The notes below the pieces were generated by a model. That model ran no database searches and was not told where the DNA came from. It saw nothing but the letters and a program-made list of their open reading frames with translations. This document shows, piece by piece, positions 8,499 through 16,951 of a stretch of DNA of 64,000 nucleotides (the stretch's first letter is position 1; each line of letters begins with the position of its first letter). A program made the position numbers and the translations under genes. The stretch comes from an uncultured Actinomycetes bacterium (lineage in GTDB: Bacteria > Actinomycetota > Thermoleophilia > Solirubrobacterales > 70-9), in assembly GCA_946482365.1 (NCBI GenBank), contig CAMLQY010000010.1, positions 1 to 64,000 on the forward strand, written 5' to 3'.

Positions 8499-9530
8499 AT
8501 GGCTGAGAACGGCTACAGAGTTGGGGTCCTCGGCGCGACCGGGGCAGTGGGGTCGACGATCCTGGGGATCCTGGCGGAGCGGGAATTCCCGGCCTCGGAG
8601 GTCGTCGCCTTCGCCTCGGAGCGATCGGCCGGGCGGCAGATCGAGTGGAACGGGTCGGTGCTGGAGTGCCGGGCGCTGAGCCCGGAGACGATCCAGGGCC
8701 TCGACGTCGTCCTCTCCTCGGCAGGGGGCGCGGTCAGCGCCGAGTGGGCGCCGCAGCTGGTCGAGGCGGGCGCCGTGGTCGTCGACAACACCAGCTACTG
8801 GCGCATGCACGAGGACGTGCCGCTCATCGTCGCCGGGGTCAACCCCGAGGCCGCCGCTGCGCACAAGGGAATCGTCGCCAACCCCAACTGCACGACGATG
8901 GTGGCGATGATGGCGCTGGCGCCGATCCACCGCGCGGTCGGGCTCGAGCGCATCGTCGTCTCCAGCTACCAGGCCGTGTCCGGCACCGGGCAACGGGCGA
9001 TCGAGGAGATGCTCGCCCAGTCGCGGGCGATCCTCGCGGGCGAAGAGCCGCCCCCGCCGAGCGTCTACCCCCACCAGATCGCTTTCAACGTGTTGCCCCA
9101 GGTCGAGGTCTTCAAGGACGGCGACGACTACACGACCGAGGAGCGAAAGGTGATGGCGGAGACCCGCAAGATCCTCGGCTTCGGCGAGGAGGTCTCGATC
9201 TCGGCCACCTGCGCCCGCGTGCCGGTCGTCAGCGGCCACTCCGAGTCGGTCAACGTGCGCACCGCCGAGGACCTCTCGCCGGACGACTGCCGTGCCCTGC
9301 TCGCCGGGGCGCCAGGCGTCGTCGTCGTCGACGACCCCGCCGCGGGTTCCTACCCGATGGCGATCGACGCCGCCGGCCGCGACGAGGTCCTGGTCGGCCG
9401 CATCCGCCGCGACCCCGGTGAGAAGCGCACCCTCAACCTCTGGGTCGCCGGCGACAACCTGCGCAAGGGCGCCGCGACCAACGCCGTCCAGGTGGCCGAG
9501 CTCTTGATAGAGCGCGATCTGCTCGGCTGA
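8499..9530 (+). CDS. asd: Aspartate-semialdehyde dehydrogenase
   Basis: Reduces L-aspartyl-4-phosphate to the semialdehyde with NADPH, feeding lysine/DAP, threonine and methionine synthesis. The 343-residue protein begins with the nucleotide-binding motif GVLGATGAVGSTIL. The catalytic cysteine is C131 in NPNCTT, and H247 in VSGHSES matches the acid/base histidine. Length is typical of the family. It follows lysC, separated by repeat R2 and a short gap, so it is probably transcribed from its own promoter near 8490 as well as by read-through. ATG 8499 is the only plausible start that keeps the Rossmann strand intact. Confidence 0.96.
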   Translation: MAENGYRVGVLGATGAVGSTILGILAEREFPASEVVAFASERSAGRQIEWNGSVLECRALSPETIQGLDVVLSSAGGAVSAEWAPQLVEAGAVVVDNTSYWRMHEDVPLIVAGVNPEAAAAHKGIVANPNCTTMVAMMALAPIHRAVGLERIVVSSYQAVSGTGQRAIEEMLAQSRAILAGEEPPPPSVYPHQIAFNVLPQVEVFKDGDDYTTEERKVMAETRKILGFGEEVSISATCARVPVVSGHSESVNVRTAEDLSPDDCRALLAGAPGVVVVDDPAAGSYPMAIDAAGRDEVLVGRIRRDPGEKRTLNLWVAGDNLRKGAATNAVQVAELLIERDLLG

Positions 9531-9594
9531 TCACCCGCTTGCTCGGCCATTCGTCCTGCACATTTTCGCGCGCCACGTGTAACATTTTGTCTGT

Positions 9595-9600
9595 TAGCGT
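9595..9600 (+). promoter_or_regulatory. -10 box TAGCGT with conserved upstream motif (paralogue 1)
   Basis: TAGCGT ends 8 nt before ATG 9609. The preceding bases (GTAACATTTTGTCTGT) are nearly identical before the paralogue at 10225 and partly so before 9963, pointing to a shared promoter type. Confidence 0.6.
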
Positions 9601-9608
9601 CATCGACG

Positions 9609-9806
9609 ATGGAGCAGGCCAAAGTGCATTGGAACGACGACCGTCTGGACCATTTCGCCGCGCAGGTCGACATGCGCTTCGACAAGGTCGACAAGCGCTT
9701 CGATCGCCTTGAAGCGCGTTTCGACGCTCTTCAGCACTCGATGATCATCACCTTGGCGGGCTTCCTCGCCGCCTTCGCCGCGGTGGTTGTCGCGGCAGTC
9801 TTCTGA
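9609..9806 (+). CDS. Small coiled-coil protein with C-terminal membrane helix (paralogue 1)
   Basis: A 65-residue protein of unknown function. Residues 8-45 are a charged heptad repeat (FDKVDKRFDRLEARFD) expected to form a coiled coil. Residues 47-65 are a single hydrophobic helix ending at the C-terminus, so the protein is probably tail-anchored with the coil in the cytoplasm. It is the first of three related genes in 870 bases and shares its start (MEQAKVHWNDDRLDH) with the third (MEPARTKWNDDRLDH). Upstream promoter sequence is also shared. No domain name is offered. Confidence 0.75.
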   Translation: MEQAKVHWNDDRLDHFAAQVDMRFDKVDKRFDRLEARFDALQHSMIITLAGFLAAFAAVVVAAVF

Positions 9807-9947
9807 CGACAGGCCGCGAGGGGCGATCGGCGTAGTCGACGTCGACGCGCGCAGCGACTCGATCGTCGAGCTAAGAGGTAAGGCCCGTCAGTTGTGCTCA
9901 GGCCGGGAGCGGCTGGCTTCAGCGATTTGCCGAATTGCTTTGTCTGT

Positions 9948-9953
9948 TAGCCT
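9948..9953 (+). promoter_or_regulatory. -10 box TAGCCT (paralogue 2)
   Basis: Preceded by TTTGTCTGT, the block shared with the other two paralogues. It ends directly at ATG 9954 but 9 nt before ATG 9963, which favours the later start. Confidence 0.55.
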
Positions 9954-9962
9954 ATGCAGTGC

Positions 9963-10142
9963 ATGGAGACTTGGGAGAAGGCCAGGATCGATCGCCTCGA
10001 GACCCGCGTCGACCAGCTCGAGCGCAAGAGCTGGGAACGCGCGGACTTCACCTTCCGCCTGATCATGTACGGCCTCACCGCGGCTCTCGTCGTCCTCAAC
10101 ATCGTGACGATCGCGATCGCCGCCGGCTCCCCCGGCCACTGA
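9963..10142 (+). CDS. Small coiled-coil protein with membrane helix (paralogue 2)
   Basis: A 59-residue protein with a short heptad segment (IDRLETRVDQLERKSWER) followed by one transmembrane helix (about residues 30-53) and a short tail. It lacks the extended Phe-Asp repeats of its neighbours and so is the most divergent of the three. The ATG at 9963 is chosen over 9954 because the -10 hexamer ends at 9953, and because the other paralogues also begin Met-Glu. Function unknown; probably a membrane-bound oligomeric partner of the flanking proteins. Confidence 0.65.
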   Translation: METWEKARIDRLETRVDQLERKSWERADFTFRLIMYGLTAALVVLNIVTIAIAAGSPGH

Positions 10143-10209
10143 TCGGCCGAAGGTAGCTGGATCATTTGTCCGTCACACTTCCGTTCCCCACACGTAACAT
10201 TTTGTCCGC

Positions 10210-10215
10210 TAGCCT
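10210..10215 (+). promoter_or_regulatory. -10 box TAGCCT with conserved upstream motif (paralogue 3)
   Basis: Ends 9 nt before ATG 10225. The block CGTAACATTTTGTCCGC immediately upstream matches that of paralogue 1 almost base for base. Confidence 0.6.
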
Positions 10216-10224
10216 GGGCTGAGG

Positions 10225-10476
10225 ATGGAACCGGCCAGGACCAAGTGGAACGACGATCGCCTAGATCACCTCTCGAGCCAGGTGGACTCCGTGCGGGATC
10301 AGGTCGACTCGTTGCGTCATCACATGGACGAGCGCTTTGAACGGCAGGAAGCCCGCATCGACGCGAAATTCGCCGCCCTCGACGCAAAGTTCGATGCCCT
10401 GCAGCGAACGATGATCCTCACCCTCGGCGGCATCCTCGCCACCTTCGGCGGCGTTTTCCTCGCTGCCCAGCTTTGA
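10225..10476 (+). CDS. Small coiled-coil protein with C-terminal membrane helix (paralogue 3)
   Basis: An 83-residue protein made of a longer heptad region (VDSVRDQVDSLRHHMDERF and AKFAALDAKFDALQ, residues 15-62) and a C-terminal hydrophobic helix (residues 64-83). It looks like an expanded version of the protein encoded at 9609, with near-identical N-terminus and promoter. The gene is convergent with the SdhE gene and ends 25 bases from it. The family is not recognised. Tail-anchored topology is inferred from hydrophobicity only. Confidence 0.72.
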   Translation: MEPARTKWNDDRLDHLSSQVDSVRDQVDSLRHHMDERFERQEARIDAKFAALDAKFDALQRTMILTLGGILATFGGVFLAAQL

Positions 10477-10501
10477 GCGCTCGCCCTATCCCACTTGGGG
10501 T

Positions 10502-11398
10502 TTAAGCGGGCACAGCGGAGAGCTTGTCCTCGACCCGGCGCGTCGAGGCGATGTGCTTCTTCATCCCGAGCTCCTTCGGCTCGGCGCCGAGCGCCAGCGC
10601 CACCAGCTGCGGCAGGTGCAGGACCGGGAGGCCGAGGTCGCGGTTGACGACCTTTGCCGCCTCGGGCTGCTGCAGGTCGAGATTGAGGTGGCAGAGCGGG
10701 CAGGGGGTGACGAGGCAGTCGGCGCCGGCGTCGATCGCGTCGCCGACGTGGGTGCCGGCCTGGCGCAGCGAGGTGTCGCGGTTCATCGTGATCACCGGGA
10801 AGCCGCAGCACTTGCGGGCGCCGTCGTACTCGACCGCCTCGCCGCCGAGGGTCTCGATCACCTTCTCCAGGTAGACGTCGCGGTCGGGGAACTCGTCGTA
10901 GCCGAGCCGCTCCTTGGGACGGACCACGTAGCAGCCGTAGAAGGGGCCGACGCGCAGGCCGGTGAGCGGGCGCGTCACCTTCTCGGCGAGGTTGTCAAGC
11001 CCGTAGTCCTCGACCAGCAGCCAGAGGAAGTTCTTGTTCGTCCAGCCGTCCTTGCCCTTCTCGTAGGCGAGGCCCTGGCCGCTCAGCACCTCGTTGACGT
11101 GGGCGCGGTAGGCGGAGTCGGCGTCGAGGCGCTGCTGGCACTCCGACTGCGCCCCCTGGCAGGTCGAGCAGATGTTCATCATCGAGAGCCCGGTCTGCTG
11201 GGCGAGGGCGAAGGTGCGGGCGTTGAGCGTGTCGGCCAGCTCCTGGTTGTGCTCGGCGATGATCCCCGCCCCGCAGCAGTTGGCACGGTCGAGTTCGACC
11301 AGCTCGATCCCCAGCTTCTCGGCGGCGATCGCCATCGAGCCGTGCAGCTCGGTGGTGAAGCCGCGCGAGACGCAGCCGGGCCAGTAGGCGAGCTTCAT
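10502..11398 (-). CDS. sdhE: Succinate dehydrogenase subunit E-like, CCG-domain protein (HdrB-like)
   Basis: Third gene of the sdh operon. The 298-residue protein carries two CCG domains as in heterodisulfide reductase subunit B and the SdhE subunit of non-classical succinate:quinone reductases: first C...NCCGAG...CSTCQ (about residues 9-85), second C...KCCGFP...CPLCH (about 155-240). Such cysteines bind a [4Fe-4S]-type cluster and pass electrons towards the membrane. No transmembrane helix is visible, so membrane attachment would rely on amphipathic surfaces. ATG 11398 overlaps the sdhB TGA (ATGA). The frame continues open upstream, but that is antiphase sdhB sequence. Confidence 0.88.
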   Translation of the reverse strand: MKLAYWPGCVSRGFTTELHGSMAIAAEKLGIELVELDRANCCGAGIIAEHNQELADTLNARTFALAQQTGLSMMNICSTCQGAQSECQQRLDADSAYRAHVNEVLSGQGLAYEKGKDGWTNKNFLWLLVEDYGLDNLAEKVTRPLTGLRVGPFYGCYVVRPKERLGYDEFPDRDVYLEKVIETLGGEAVEYDGARKCCGFPVITMNRDTSLRQAGTHVGDAIDAGADCLVTPCPLCHLNLDLQQPEAAKVVNRDLGLPVLHLPQLVALALGAEPKELGMKKHIASTRRVEDKLSAVPA

Positions 11399-12552
11399 GC
11401 GGTCTCGACCTCCTTCTCGTCGGGCGCCGGCTCCACGTCCTCCTCGCCCTTGATGTACAGGTTGAATTCCTCGCGGTGCTCCTCGGTGTGGGCGTAGATC
11501 GCCTTGACCTCGTCCTGGGCGCCGCCGGGGAGCTTCGGGTGGACGCCGGGGATCAGCTTCGGCAGCGAGCGCATCTTGCCGGTCTTGATGCCGCGGATGG
11601 CCACCGGGAGCGAGCCGAGCAGGCCCTTGATCGCGCCTTTCGTCGGTTTGAGCTTGCCTTTGACGCCGGGCGCGTATGACTCCTGCAGGAGCAGCGCCTC
11701 GTCGTTCGTCCCCTTCTTCTCGATCATCTTGACGAAGGCGTTGACGTGGTTGGCGCCGTTGTTGGGGTCGTCGTCGATCCCCTCCTCGGCCGCTTTGCGG
11801 CGCAGGCGCATGATCTGGTCCATCGGCGCCACGCCCTTGGGGCAGGCGTCGATGCAGCTGAAGCAGTGGGTGCAGTCGTAGATCCCGTGCGGGTCGTGGG
11901 CGAGGTCGTGAAGGCGCTCCACGGTCTCGGCGTCGCGCGGGTCGCCGACGAAGCGGTAGGCCTTGGCCAGGGCGGCGGGGCCGATGAAGTCGGGGTCGGC
12001 TTCCATCGAGAGGCAGGAGGAGACGCAGGCGCCGCACTGGATGCAGGCCATCGACTGGGTGATGTCGATCATCGACTCCGGCTCGACCACGTACTCGCGC
12101 TCGGGCGCCTCGCCGTGGGGGAGCAGCCAGGGGGTGACGCGGCGGATCTTGGTCCAGTGGGTCGACTCCATGTCGGTGATCAGGTCCTTGATCACGGGCA
12201 TGTTGCCCATCGGCTCGATGACGATCGCGGGGTCCTCCGCACCGTCGGTGGGGACCGCTTTCTCCTCCCCGGCCGAGGCGCGGGACATCTTCTCGGCCAG
12301 CTCCTGGGCCTCGCCGATCTGGGTCTTGCAGCCGAGGCCGGACTGGCCGTTGACCTTCATCCCGCAGGAGCCGCAGATCGCGGCGCGGCAGGAGCAGCGG
12401 ACCGAGAGCGAGCCGTCGTCGCGGTCCTTGGCCTGGAGCAGGCCGTCGAGGACCGAGAGCGAGGGGTCGAGGTCGACCTTGAACTCCTCCCAGTAGGGGC
12501 CCTCGCCCGACTCGGGCTGGTAGCGGCGGACTTTCAGCGTGTACTCAGCCAT
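11395..12552 (-). CDS. sdhB: Succinate dehydrogenase/fumarate reductase iron-sulfur subunit
   Basis: Carries electrons from the flavin subunit to quinone. The protein has 385 residues, far longer than classical SdhB (about 240). The N-terminal plant-type ferredoxin domain has [11 protein letters not shown] and a later Cys for the [2Fe-2S] centre. Two further motifs are [11 protein letters not shown] and [14 protein letters not shown]. The second has four cysteines where classical SdhB has three, suggesting [4Fe-4S] instead of [3Fe-4S], as in SdhE-type enzymes. A C-terminal extension of about 120 residues follows. ATG 12552 overlaps the sdhA stop (ATGA); a TTG-led extension of nine codons to 12579 is considered spurious. 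Confidence 0.93.
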   Translation of the reverse strand: MAEYTLKVRRYQPESGEGPYWEEFKVDLDPSLSVLDGLLQAKDRDDGSLSVRCSCRAAICGSCGMKVNGQSGLGCKTQIGEAQELAEKMSRASAGEEKAVPTDGAEDPAIVIEPMGNMPVIKDLITDMESTHWTKIRRVTPWLLPHGEAPEREYVVEPESMIDITQSMACIQCGACVSSCLSMEADPDFIGPAALAKAYRFVGDPRDAETVERLHDLAHDPHGIYDCTHCFSCIDACPKGVAPMDQIMRLRRKAAEEGIDDDPNNGANHVNAFVKMIEKKGTNDEALLLQESYAPGVKGKLKPTKGAIKGLLGSLPVAIRGIKTGKMRSLPKLIPGVHPKLPGGAQDEVKAIYAHTEEHREEFNLYIKGEEDVEPAPDEKEVETA

Positions 12553-14249
12553 CAGTAAGTCCTCTCTTGCGGTTCCCACTGGGTGATCGTCACCTCGGAG
12601 TATGAGAGCTCCGGCTCCTCGTCGCCCAGCTGCAGGTCGATGTGCTTAAGCCACTCCTCGTCGTTGCGCTCGGGAAAGTCGGTCCTGTACTGGGCGCCGC
12701 GGCTCTCCTTGCGCTCCAGCGCGGCGATGCAGGTGCACTCGGCGTTGTCGAGCATGTAGCCGAGCTCGATCGCGCCGAGGATGTCCTGGTTGAAGATCGA
12801 GCTCTTGTCGTCGACGTAGGCGGTCTTGGCCTCCTCCTTCAGCCGGCGCACCGTCTCCAGCGCCTCCTGGATCCCCGCCTCGTCGCGGAAGACGGCGACC
12901 TTGGCGTCCATCGCCGTGCCCAGATCGAGCTTGATCTCCGAGATGCGGCGGCCCGAGCCCTTCTCGCGGGCGGAGATCGCGTCGATCGTCGCCTGCTCGG
13001 CCTCGAGCACCGCCCTCGAGGGACGCGAGCCGTCGATTCGCTTGGCGCGGGCGGCGGCGTCGGCGCCGGAGCGGCGGCCGAAGATCAGCGTGTCGAGCAG
13101 CGAGTTGGCGCCGAGCCGGTTGCCGCCGTGGACCGAGACGCAGGCCACCTCGCCGGCGGCGTAGAGGCCCGGGATGTCGGTGCGGCCGTCGACGTCGGTC
13201 TTGACCCCGCCCATCGTGTAGTGGTTGCCGGGCTTGATGTGGATCGGTTCCCTGGTGATGTCGACGCCGGCGAAGTCCTTGCCGACGAGGACGATCTCGC
13301 GCAGCGCCTCGTGCACCCGCTTCTTCGGCACCACGGTGATGTCGAGGGCGACGGTGCCGTCGGGGAAGCCGCGGCCCTCGTTGATCTCGGTCTGCTCGGC
13401 CCGGGAGACGACGTCGCGCGAGGCGAGCTCCATCTTGTTCGGCGCATACCGCTCCATGAAGCGTTCGCCCTTGGCGTTGAGCAGGTGCGCGCCCTCGCCG
13501 CGGGCGCCCTCGGTGATCAGGAAGCCCTTGCCCGCCAGCGTCGTCGGGTGGTACTGGATCATCTCCATGTCCATCAGCTTGGCGCCGGCGCGGTAGGCCA
13601 TCGCGATGCCGTCGCCGGTGCAGATCAGCGCGTTGGTGGTCGGCTTCCAGACCTGGCCGTTGCCGCCGCTGGCGAGGATCACCGACTTCGCCTGGAAGAG
13701 CTCCATCGAGCCGTCGGCGATGTTGCGGGTGACCACGCCGCAGCACTCGCCCTGCTCGTCGAGGGCGAGCGCGGTGCAGAACCACTCCTCGTAGCGGGCG
13801 ACCGAGTCGGAGTGCTTCATCAGCTGCTCGTACAGCACGTGCATGATCGCCTGGCCGGTGATGTCGGCGACGTAGTAGGTGCGCGCGGCGGAGGCGCCGC
13901 CGAAGGCGCGGGTGCCGAGCCTGCCCTCCTCGTTGCGGTGGAAGGTGACGCCGAGGTGCTCGAGGTGGAGGATCTCCTCGGGCGCCTCGCGGCACATGAT
14001 CTCGACCGCGTCCTGGTCGCTCAGGTAGTCGGAGCCCTTGATCGTGTCGAAGGCGTGCGACTCCCAGGAGTCGCCCGGGTTGAGCGCCGCGTTGATCCCG
14101 CCTTGGGCCGCGTTGGAGTGCGAGCGGACCGGGTGGACCTTGCTGACGATCCCCACCGAGACGCCCTGCTCCGCTGCCGCCAGGGCCGCTCGCTGTCCGG
14201 CGAGGCCGGCGCCGATCACCAGTACGTCATGGGCGGGCACGCCGTTCAC
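12552..14249 (-). CDS. sdhA: Succinate dehydrogenase flavoprotein subunit
   Basis: Oxidises succinate to fumarate in the TCA cycle. The 565-residue protein starts with the FAD dinucleotide motif [15 protein letters not shown]. His44 in [10 protein letters not shown] is the position that carries covalent FAD. Active-site regions [20 protein letters not shown] and the C-terminal [15 protein letters not shown] are intact. The start is GTG at 14249; no upstream alternative keeps the N-terminal strand. First gene of sdhA-sdhB-sdhE with four-base overlaps throughout. No SdhC/SdhD membrane-anchor genes are adjacent, which fits the type-E organisation. The 259-base upstream gap contains strong hairpins. 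Confidence 0.95.
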   Translation of the reverse strand: MNGVPAHDVLVIGAGLAGQRAALAAAEQGVSVGIVSKVHPVRSHSNAAQGGINAALNPGDSWESHAFDTIKGSDYLSDQDAVEIMCREAPEEILHLEHLGVTFHRNEEGRLGTRAFGGASAARTYYVADITGQAIMHVLYEQLMKHSDSVARYEEWFCTALALDEQGECCGVVTRNIADGSMELFQAKSVILASGGNGQVWKPTTNALICTGDGIAMAYRAGAKLMDMEMIQYHPTTLAGKGFLITEGARGEGAHLLNAKGERFMERYAPNKMELASRDVVSRAEQTEINEGRGFPDGTVALDITVVPKKRVHEALREIVLVGKDFAGVDITREPIHIKPGNHYTMGGVKTDVDGRTDIPGLYAAGEVACVSVHGGNRLGANSLLDTLIFGRRSGADAAARAKRIDGSRPSRAVLEAEQATIDAISAREKGSGRRISEIKLDLGTAMDAKVAVFRDEAGIQEALETVRRLKEEAKTAYVDDKSSIFNQDILGAIELGYMLDNAECTCIAALERKESRGAQYRTDFPERNDEEWLKHIDLQLGDEEPELSYSEVTITQWEPQERTY

Positions 14250-14302
14250 TCCGTTCGTCGTCGGGCGAGCGAAAACCGAGCCCGGCTAGGACGCAGGGCG
14301 CA

Positions 14303-14323
14303 GCCTTTGGTGGTGCCAAAGGC
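14303..14323. repeat. 8-bp inverted repeat upstream of sdhA
   Basis: GCCTTTGG-N5-CCAAAGGC, perfect stem. Lies in the sdhA leader/promoter gap together with two stronger hairpins. Role unknown. Confidence 0.5.
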
Positions 14324-14419
14324 AAGCCCGAGGACGCCGCCGGGCGAAGCGTTTGCAGCCGCCCGATGGCGGGCGGGGTGGATGGCGTGTCCGCAGGCAC
14401 GGCGCCGCACTCTATAGAG

Positions 14420-14449
14420 CCGAAATCCGACCCCGCAGTCGGATTTCGG
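14420..14449. repeat. 12-bp perfect inverted repeat (hairpin) in sdhA upstream gap
   Basis: CCGAAATCCGAC (14420-14431), 6-nt loop, GTCGGATTTCGG (14438-14449). Shares the GAAATCC core with the adjacent larger palindrome. Confidence 0.7.
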
Positions 14450-14451
14450 TC

Positions 14452-14504
14452 CCGCCGACGGGACGAAATCCACCGCTAGGCGGTGGATTTCGTCCCGTCG
14501 GCGG
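14452..14504. repeat. 25-bp perfect inverted repeat, candidate terminator of the M28 peptidase gene
   Basis: Perfect 25-bp arms (14452-14476 and 14480-14504) with a three-base TAG loop, starting four bases past the stop of the minus-strand peptidase gene. No T-run follows on the minus strand, so it is either a factor-dependent or non-canonical terminator, or a repeat element. Confidence 0.7.
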
Positions 14505-14508
14505 AAGT

Positions 14509-15675
14509 TCACTTCAGCCAGCGCTCGTCGAGGCGGCGGACCGCTGCCTCGATCAGGCGGATGCCGTCGGCCAGGGTGCCGAACTCGACGTTCTCGGCGA
14601 GGTCGTTGGGCCAGTGGTAGTTGGCCGGGTTCTTGAGGTCCGTGCAGCCGCAGAGGGCGGCAGTCTCGTAGCCGGCCGCCAGCGGCTCGAGGCCGTCGGT
14701 CCCGTTGTGCAGGCGCAGGTTCGGGTAGAGCCAGATGCCCAGCTCCTCGCCGAGGCCGTCCATCAGCTCCAGCGCCCGGGGCGAGTACTCGTGCATCTTC
14801 AGGAATCCCTCGCCGCGCAGCACGAGCAGGTGGGGAGAGCCAATCGAGTCGACGGCGAGGAAGAAGGTGCTCTCCCTCGGCAGCTGCGGGAAGTGGCGCT
14901 CGCCGAAGGCTTTGATCCCCTCGCTGAAGGACTCCTCGGCGCCGGCTGAGAGCAGGATCACCCTGAGGTCCTGCGGCGGATCCTCGAGGAGGCGCCGGGC
15001 GAGCGCCAGCAGGGCGACGACCCCGGTCCCGTTGTCGTTTGCCCCCGGGACGGTCCTGCGCATGCCGATGTCGGCCATCGCCACCGCCGAGCCGACCCCG
15101 AGGAAGACACCCAGCTTGGCCAGCAGGCGGCTCCCGGTGAGGGCGCCGAGCGCGGCGAGGATCGGTCCGCCGATGACCGGGGCCATCAGGGCCGGGCTGG
15201 TGTCCTGGCCCTCGATCAGGCCGAGGCGGTCGGCGAACTTGGGCAAGGCGGGGTGGAAGACCAGACCGGAGTGCGCGGCGTCATGGTGGGAGACGACGAT
15301 CATCGTCCGCTCGGCGTCGGCGGGCCCGATCTCGCAGACGACGTTGTAGGCGGTGCGCTGGGGCAGCGGCCTGCGCAGGCGTCGCTTGCCGGGCGGGAAG
15401 TCGTCGGCGATGCCGGCGGCGCCCAGCGCCGCGCCGAGGAGACGGCGTCCTCGCAGCGCCATCAGGCCGCCGAGCGCGCCCAGGGCCGCGCCAATGCCGA
15501 GCGGCCACCAGTAGGTGCCGTGCGCCGGCTCAGCCTCGATCCGGGCCTCGGCGCCGAGCTCGCCGAAGCGCTCGACGATCCACTCGGCCGCCTGGCGTTC
15601 GCCTTCGGAGGCGGATGGCCGGTAGATCCGCTCGAGCTCCTCGAGCCGCTCGCGCAGCCAGGCCTGGTCGCTCAT
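14509..15675 (-). CDS. M28-family metallopeptidase, membrane-associated
   Basis: Aminopeptidase-type zinc peptidase of 388 residues. The co-catalytic zinc-site residues are visible in order: SHHDAAHSG, GANDNGTG, SAGAEES, AVDSIG and NYHWPND. Two hydrophobic segments (about residues 60-85 and 175-205) are inserted around the core, suggesting membrane association; substrate unknown. ATG 15675 was chosen because the 12-codon upstream extension runs into an inverted repeat and adds no family sequence. It is divergent from the M50 protease gene across a 115-bp gap. The neighbour relation is probably incidental. Confidence 0.88.
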   Translation of the reverse strand: MSDQAWLRERLEELERIYRPSASEGERQAAEWIVERFGELGAEARIEAEPAHGTYWWPLGIGAALGALGGLMALRGRRLLGAALGAAGIADDFPPGKRRLRRPLPQRTAYNVVCEIGPADAERTMIVVSHHDAAHSGLVFHPALPKFADRLGLIEGQDTSPALMAPVIGGPILAALGALTGSRLLAKLGVFLGVGSAVAMADIGMRRTVPGANDNGTGVVALLALARRLLEDPPQDLRVILLSAGAEESFSEGIKAFGERHFPQLPRESTFFLAVDSIGSPHLLVLRGEGFLKMHEYSPRALELMDGLGEELGIWLYPNLRLHNGTDGLEPLAAGYETAALCGCTDLKNPANYHWPNDLAENVEFGTLADGIRLIEAAVRRLDERWLK

Positions 15676-15706
15676 GGAAGCGAACCCTAAATGGTGCAGC
15701 CGAGGA

Positions 15707-15768
15707 GCCATTGGGGGTCCCTCTCCAGGAACTCCCGCGAAGCGGCCTGGAGAGGGACCCCCAATGGC
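15707..15768. repeat. 23-bp perfect inverted repeat between divergent M28 and M50 genes
   Basis: Arms 15707-15729 and 15746-15768 (GCCATTGGGGGTCCCTCTCC and complement) with a 16-nt loop. It covers an alternative ATG (15764) of the M50 gene, arguing for the later start. Could be an operator for both genes or a dispersed repeat; no second copy was seen in the window. Confidence 0.75.
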
Positions 15769-15778
15769 TTCCCCCGCT

Positions 15779-15784
15779 TACCAT
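15779..15784 (+). promoter_or_regulatory. -10 box TACCAT of the M50 gene
   Basis: Ends 6 nt before ATG 15791, fitting a leaderless start. Confidence 0.45.
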
Positions 15785-15790
15785 GCCTAC

Positions 15791-16951
15791 ATGCTGGGCG
15801 GCAGCTCGATCACGCTCTTCCACGTCCGCGGGATCAGGATCGCGGTCGACTGGTCCTGGTTCCTCGTCCTCTTCCTGGTGATTTTCTGGCTCTCGCGCTT
15901 CTACGCCGACGTGCTCGGGCAGAGCAGCACCTCCTCGGAGGCCTTCGGCCTCGCGGTCCTCAGCGCCGCCGGCTTCTTCGGCTCGATCGTGCTGCACGAG
16001 CTCGGCCACGCCTTCGCGGCCCTGCGCAACGGCATCGGCATCTCCAGCATCCAGCTCTGGATCTTCGGCGGGATGGCTCGGATGGACCGCGAGTCCGACG
16101 GTCCAGCGACCGAGTTCAAGGTCGCGGTCGCCGGGCCCCTGGTGACGCTCGGGATCGTGGTCGCGCTGACAGCGATCGGTCTCCTCGCGGCCGGTGGGGA
16201 GGAGTTCAGGCGCGCCGTCCTGATCGAGTCGGGCTCCGGCGTCTCCGGCGTGCTGGCGATGATCGGCTGGCTGGCGAGCATCAACCTGCTCGTCCTCGTC
16301 TTCAACCTGCTGCCCGCCTTCCCGATGGACGGCGGCAGGATCGCGCGCGCGATCGCCTGGTGGAAGACGGGGGACCGCACCTCGGCGACCCGCTTCGCCG
16401 CCGGCCTCGGCCGCGTCTTCGCCTACGTCTTCATCGGCGGGGGGCTGGCCCTGGTTGCCGTCGGCGACGTGTTCGCCGGCATCTGGCTGGCCCTGATCGG
16501 CTTCGTCATCAACAGCTCCGCCAAGGCCGCCTCCATGCAGACCGCGATCACGGGCAGGATCAGCGACCTGCGCGTCTCCGACGTGATGGACCGCGAACCG
16601 GTCGCGATCCTCAACGAGCTCAGCGTCGAGCAGGCTCTTGACGAGTACTTCCTCCGCTACCGCTGGCCCTGGTTCCCGGTCGTCGACACCGCCTACCGCT
16701 TCCTCGGCCTCGTCGTGCGCGATAAAGCCGACGAGGTTCCAGAGGCCTCTCGCATGACCTCGCACGTATCCGACCTGCTCGAGCACGACGACGGCACCTT
16801 CCAGATTCGCGACGACGCCCCGCTCGACTCCCTGCTCTCCAGCCAGGCCCTGCGCCGCTTCGGCGCCCTGATGGCGGTCGACGCCGAAGGCCGCCTCTCA
16901 GGCGTGATCACCGCCGAGCAGGTGGGACGCGCTCTGCGCGACGCGTCCTAA
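15791..16951 (+). CDS. M50-family site-2-type metalloprotease with CBS domains
   Basis: Intramembrane zinc protease of 386 residues. Transmembrane helices begin near residue 18; the zinc motif HELGH is on the third helix (about residues 67-71) and the second ligand region is NLLPAFPMDGGRIAR (about 175-190). A tandem CBS-like module follows at the C-terminus (VSDVMDREPVAI to the end), probably an adenosine-ligand sensor. This architecture is the S2P subgroup without PDZ domain. ATG 15791 is preferred to 15764 because of the -10 box and the overlapping palindrome. It is convergent with the AidB-like gene, the stop codons overlapping by three bases. Confidence 0.9.
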   Translation: MLGGSSITLFHVRGIRIAVDWSWFLVLFLVIFWLSRFYADVLGQSSTSSEAFGLAVLSAAGFFGSIVLHELGHAFAALRNGIGISSIQLWIFGGMARMDRESDGPATEFKVAVAGPLVTLGIVVALTAIGLLAAGGEEFRRAVLIESGSGVSGVLAMIGWLASINLLVLVFNLLPAFPMDGGRIARAIAWWKTGDRTSATRFAAGLGRVFAYVFIGGGLALVAVGDVFAGIWLALIGFVINSSAKAASMQTAITGRISDLRVSDVMDREPVAILNELSVEQALDEYFLRYRWPWFPVVDTAYRFLGLVVRDKADEVPEASRMTSHVSDLLEHDDGTFQIRDDAPLDSLLSSQALRRFGALMAVDAEGRLSGVITAEQVGRALRDAS

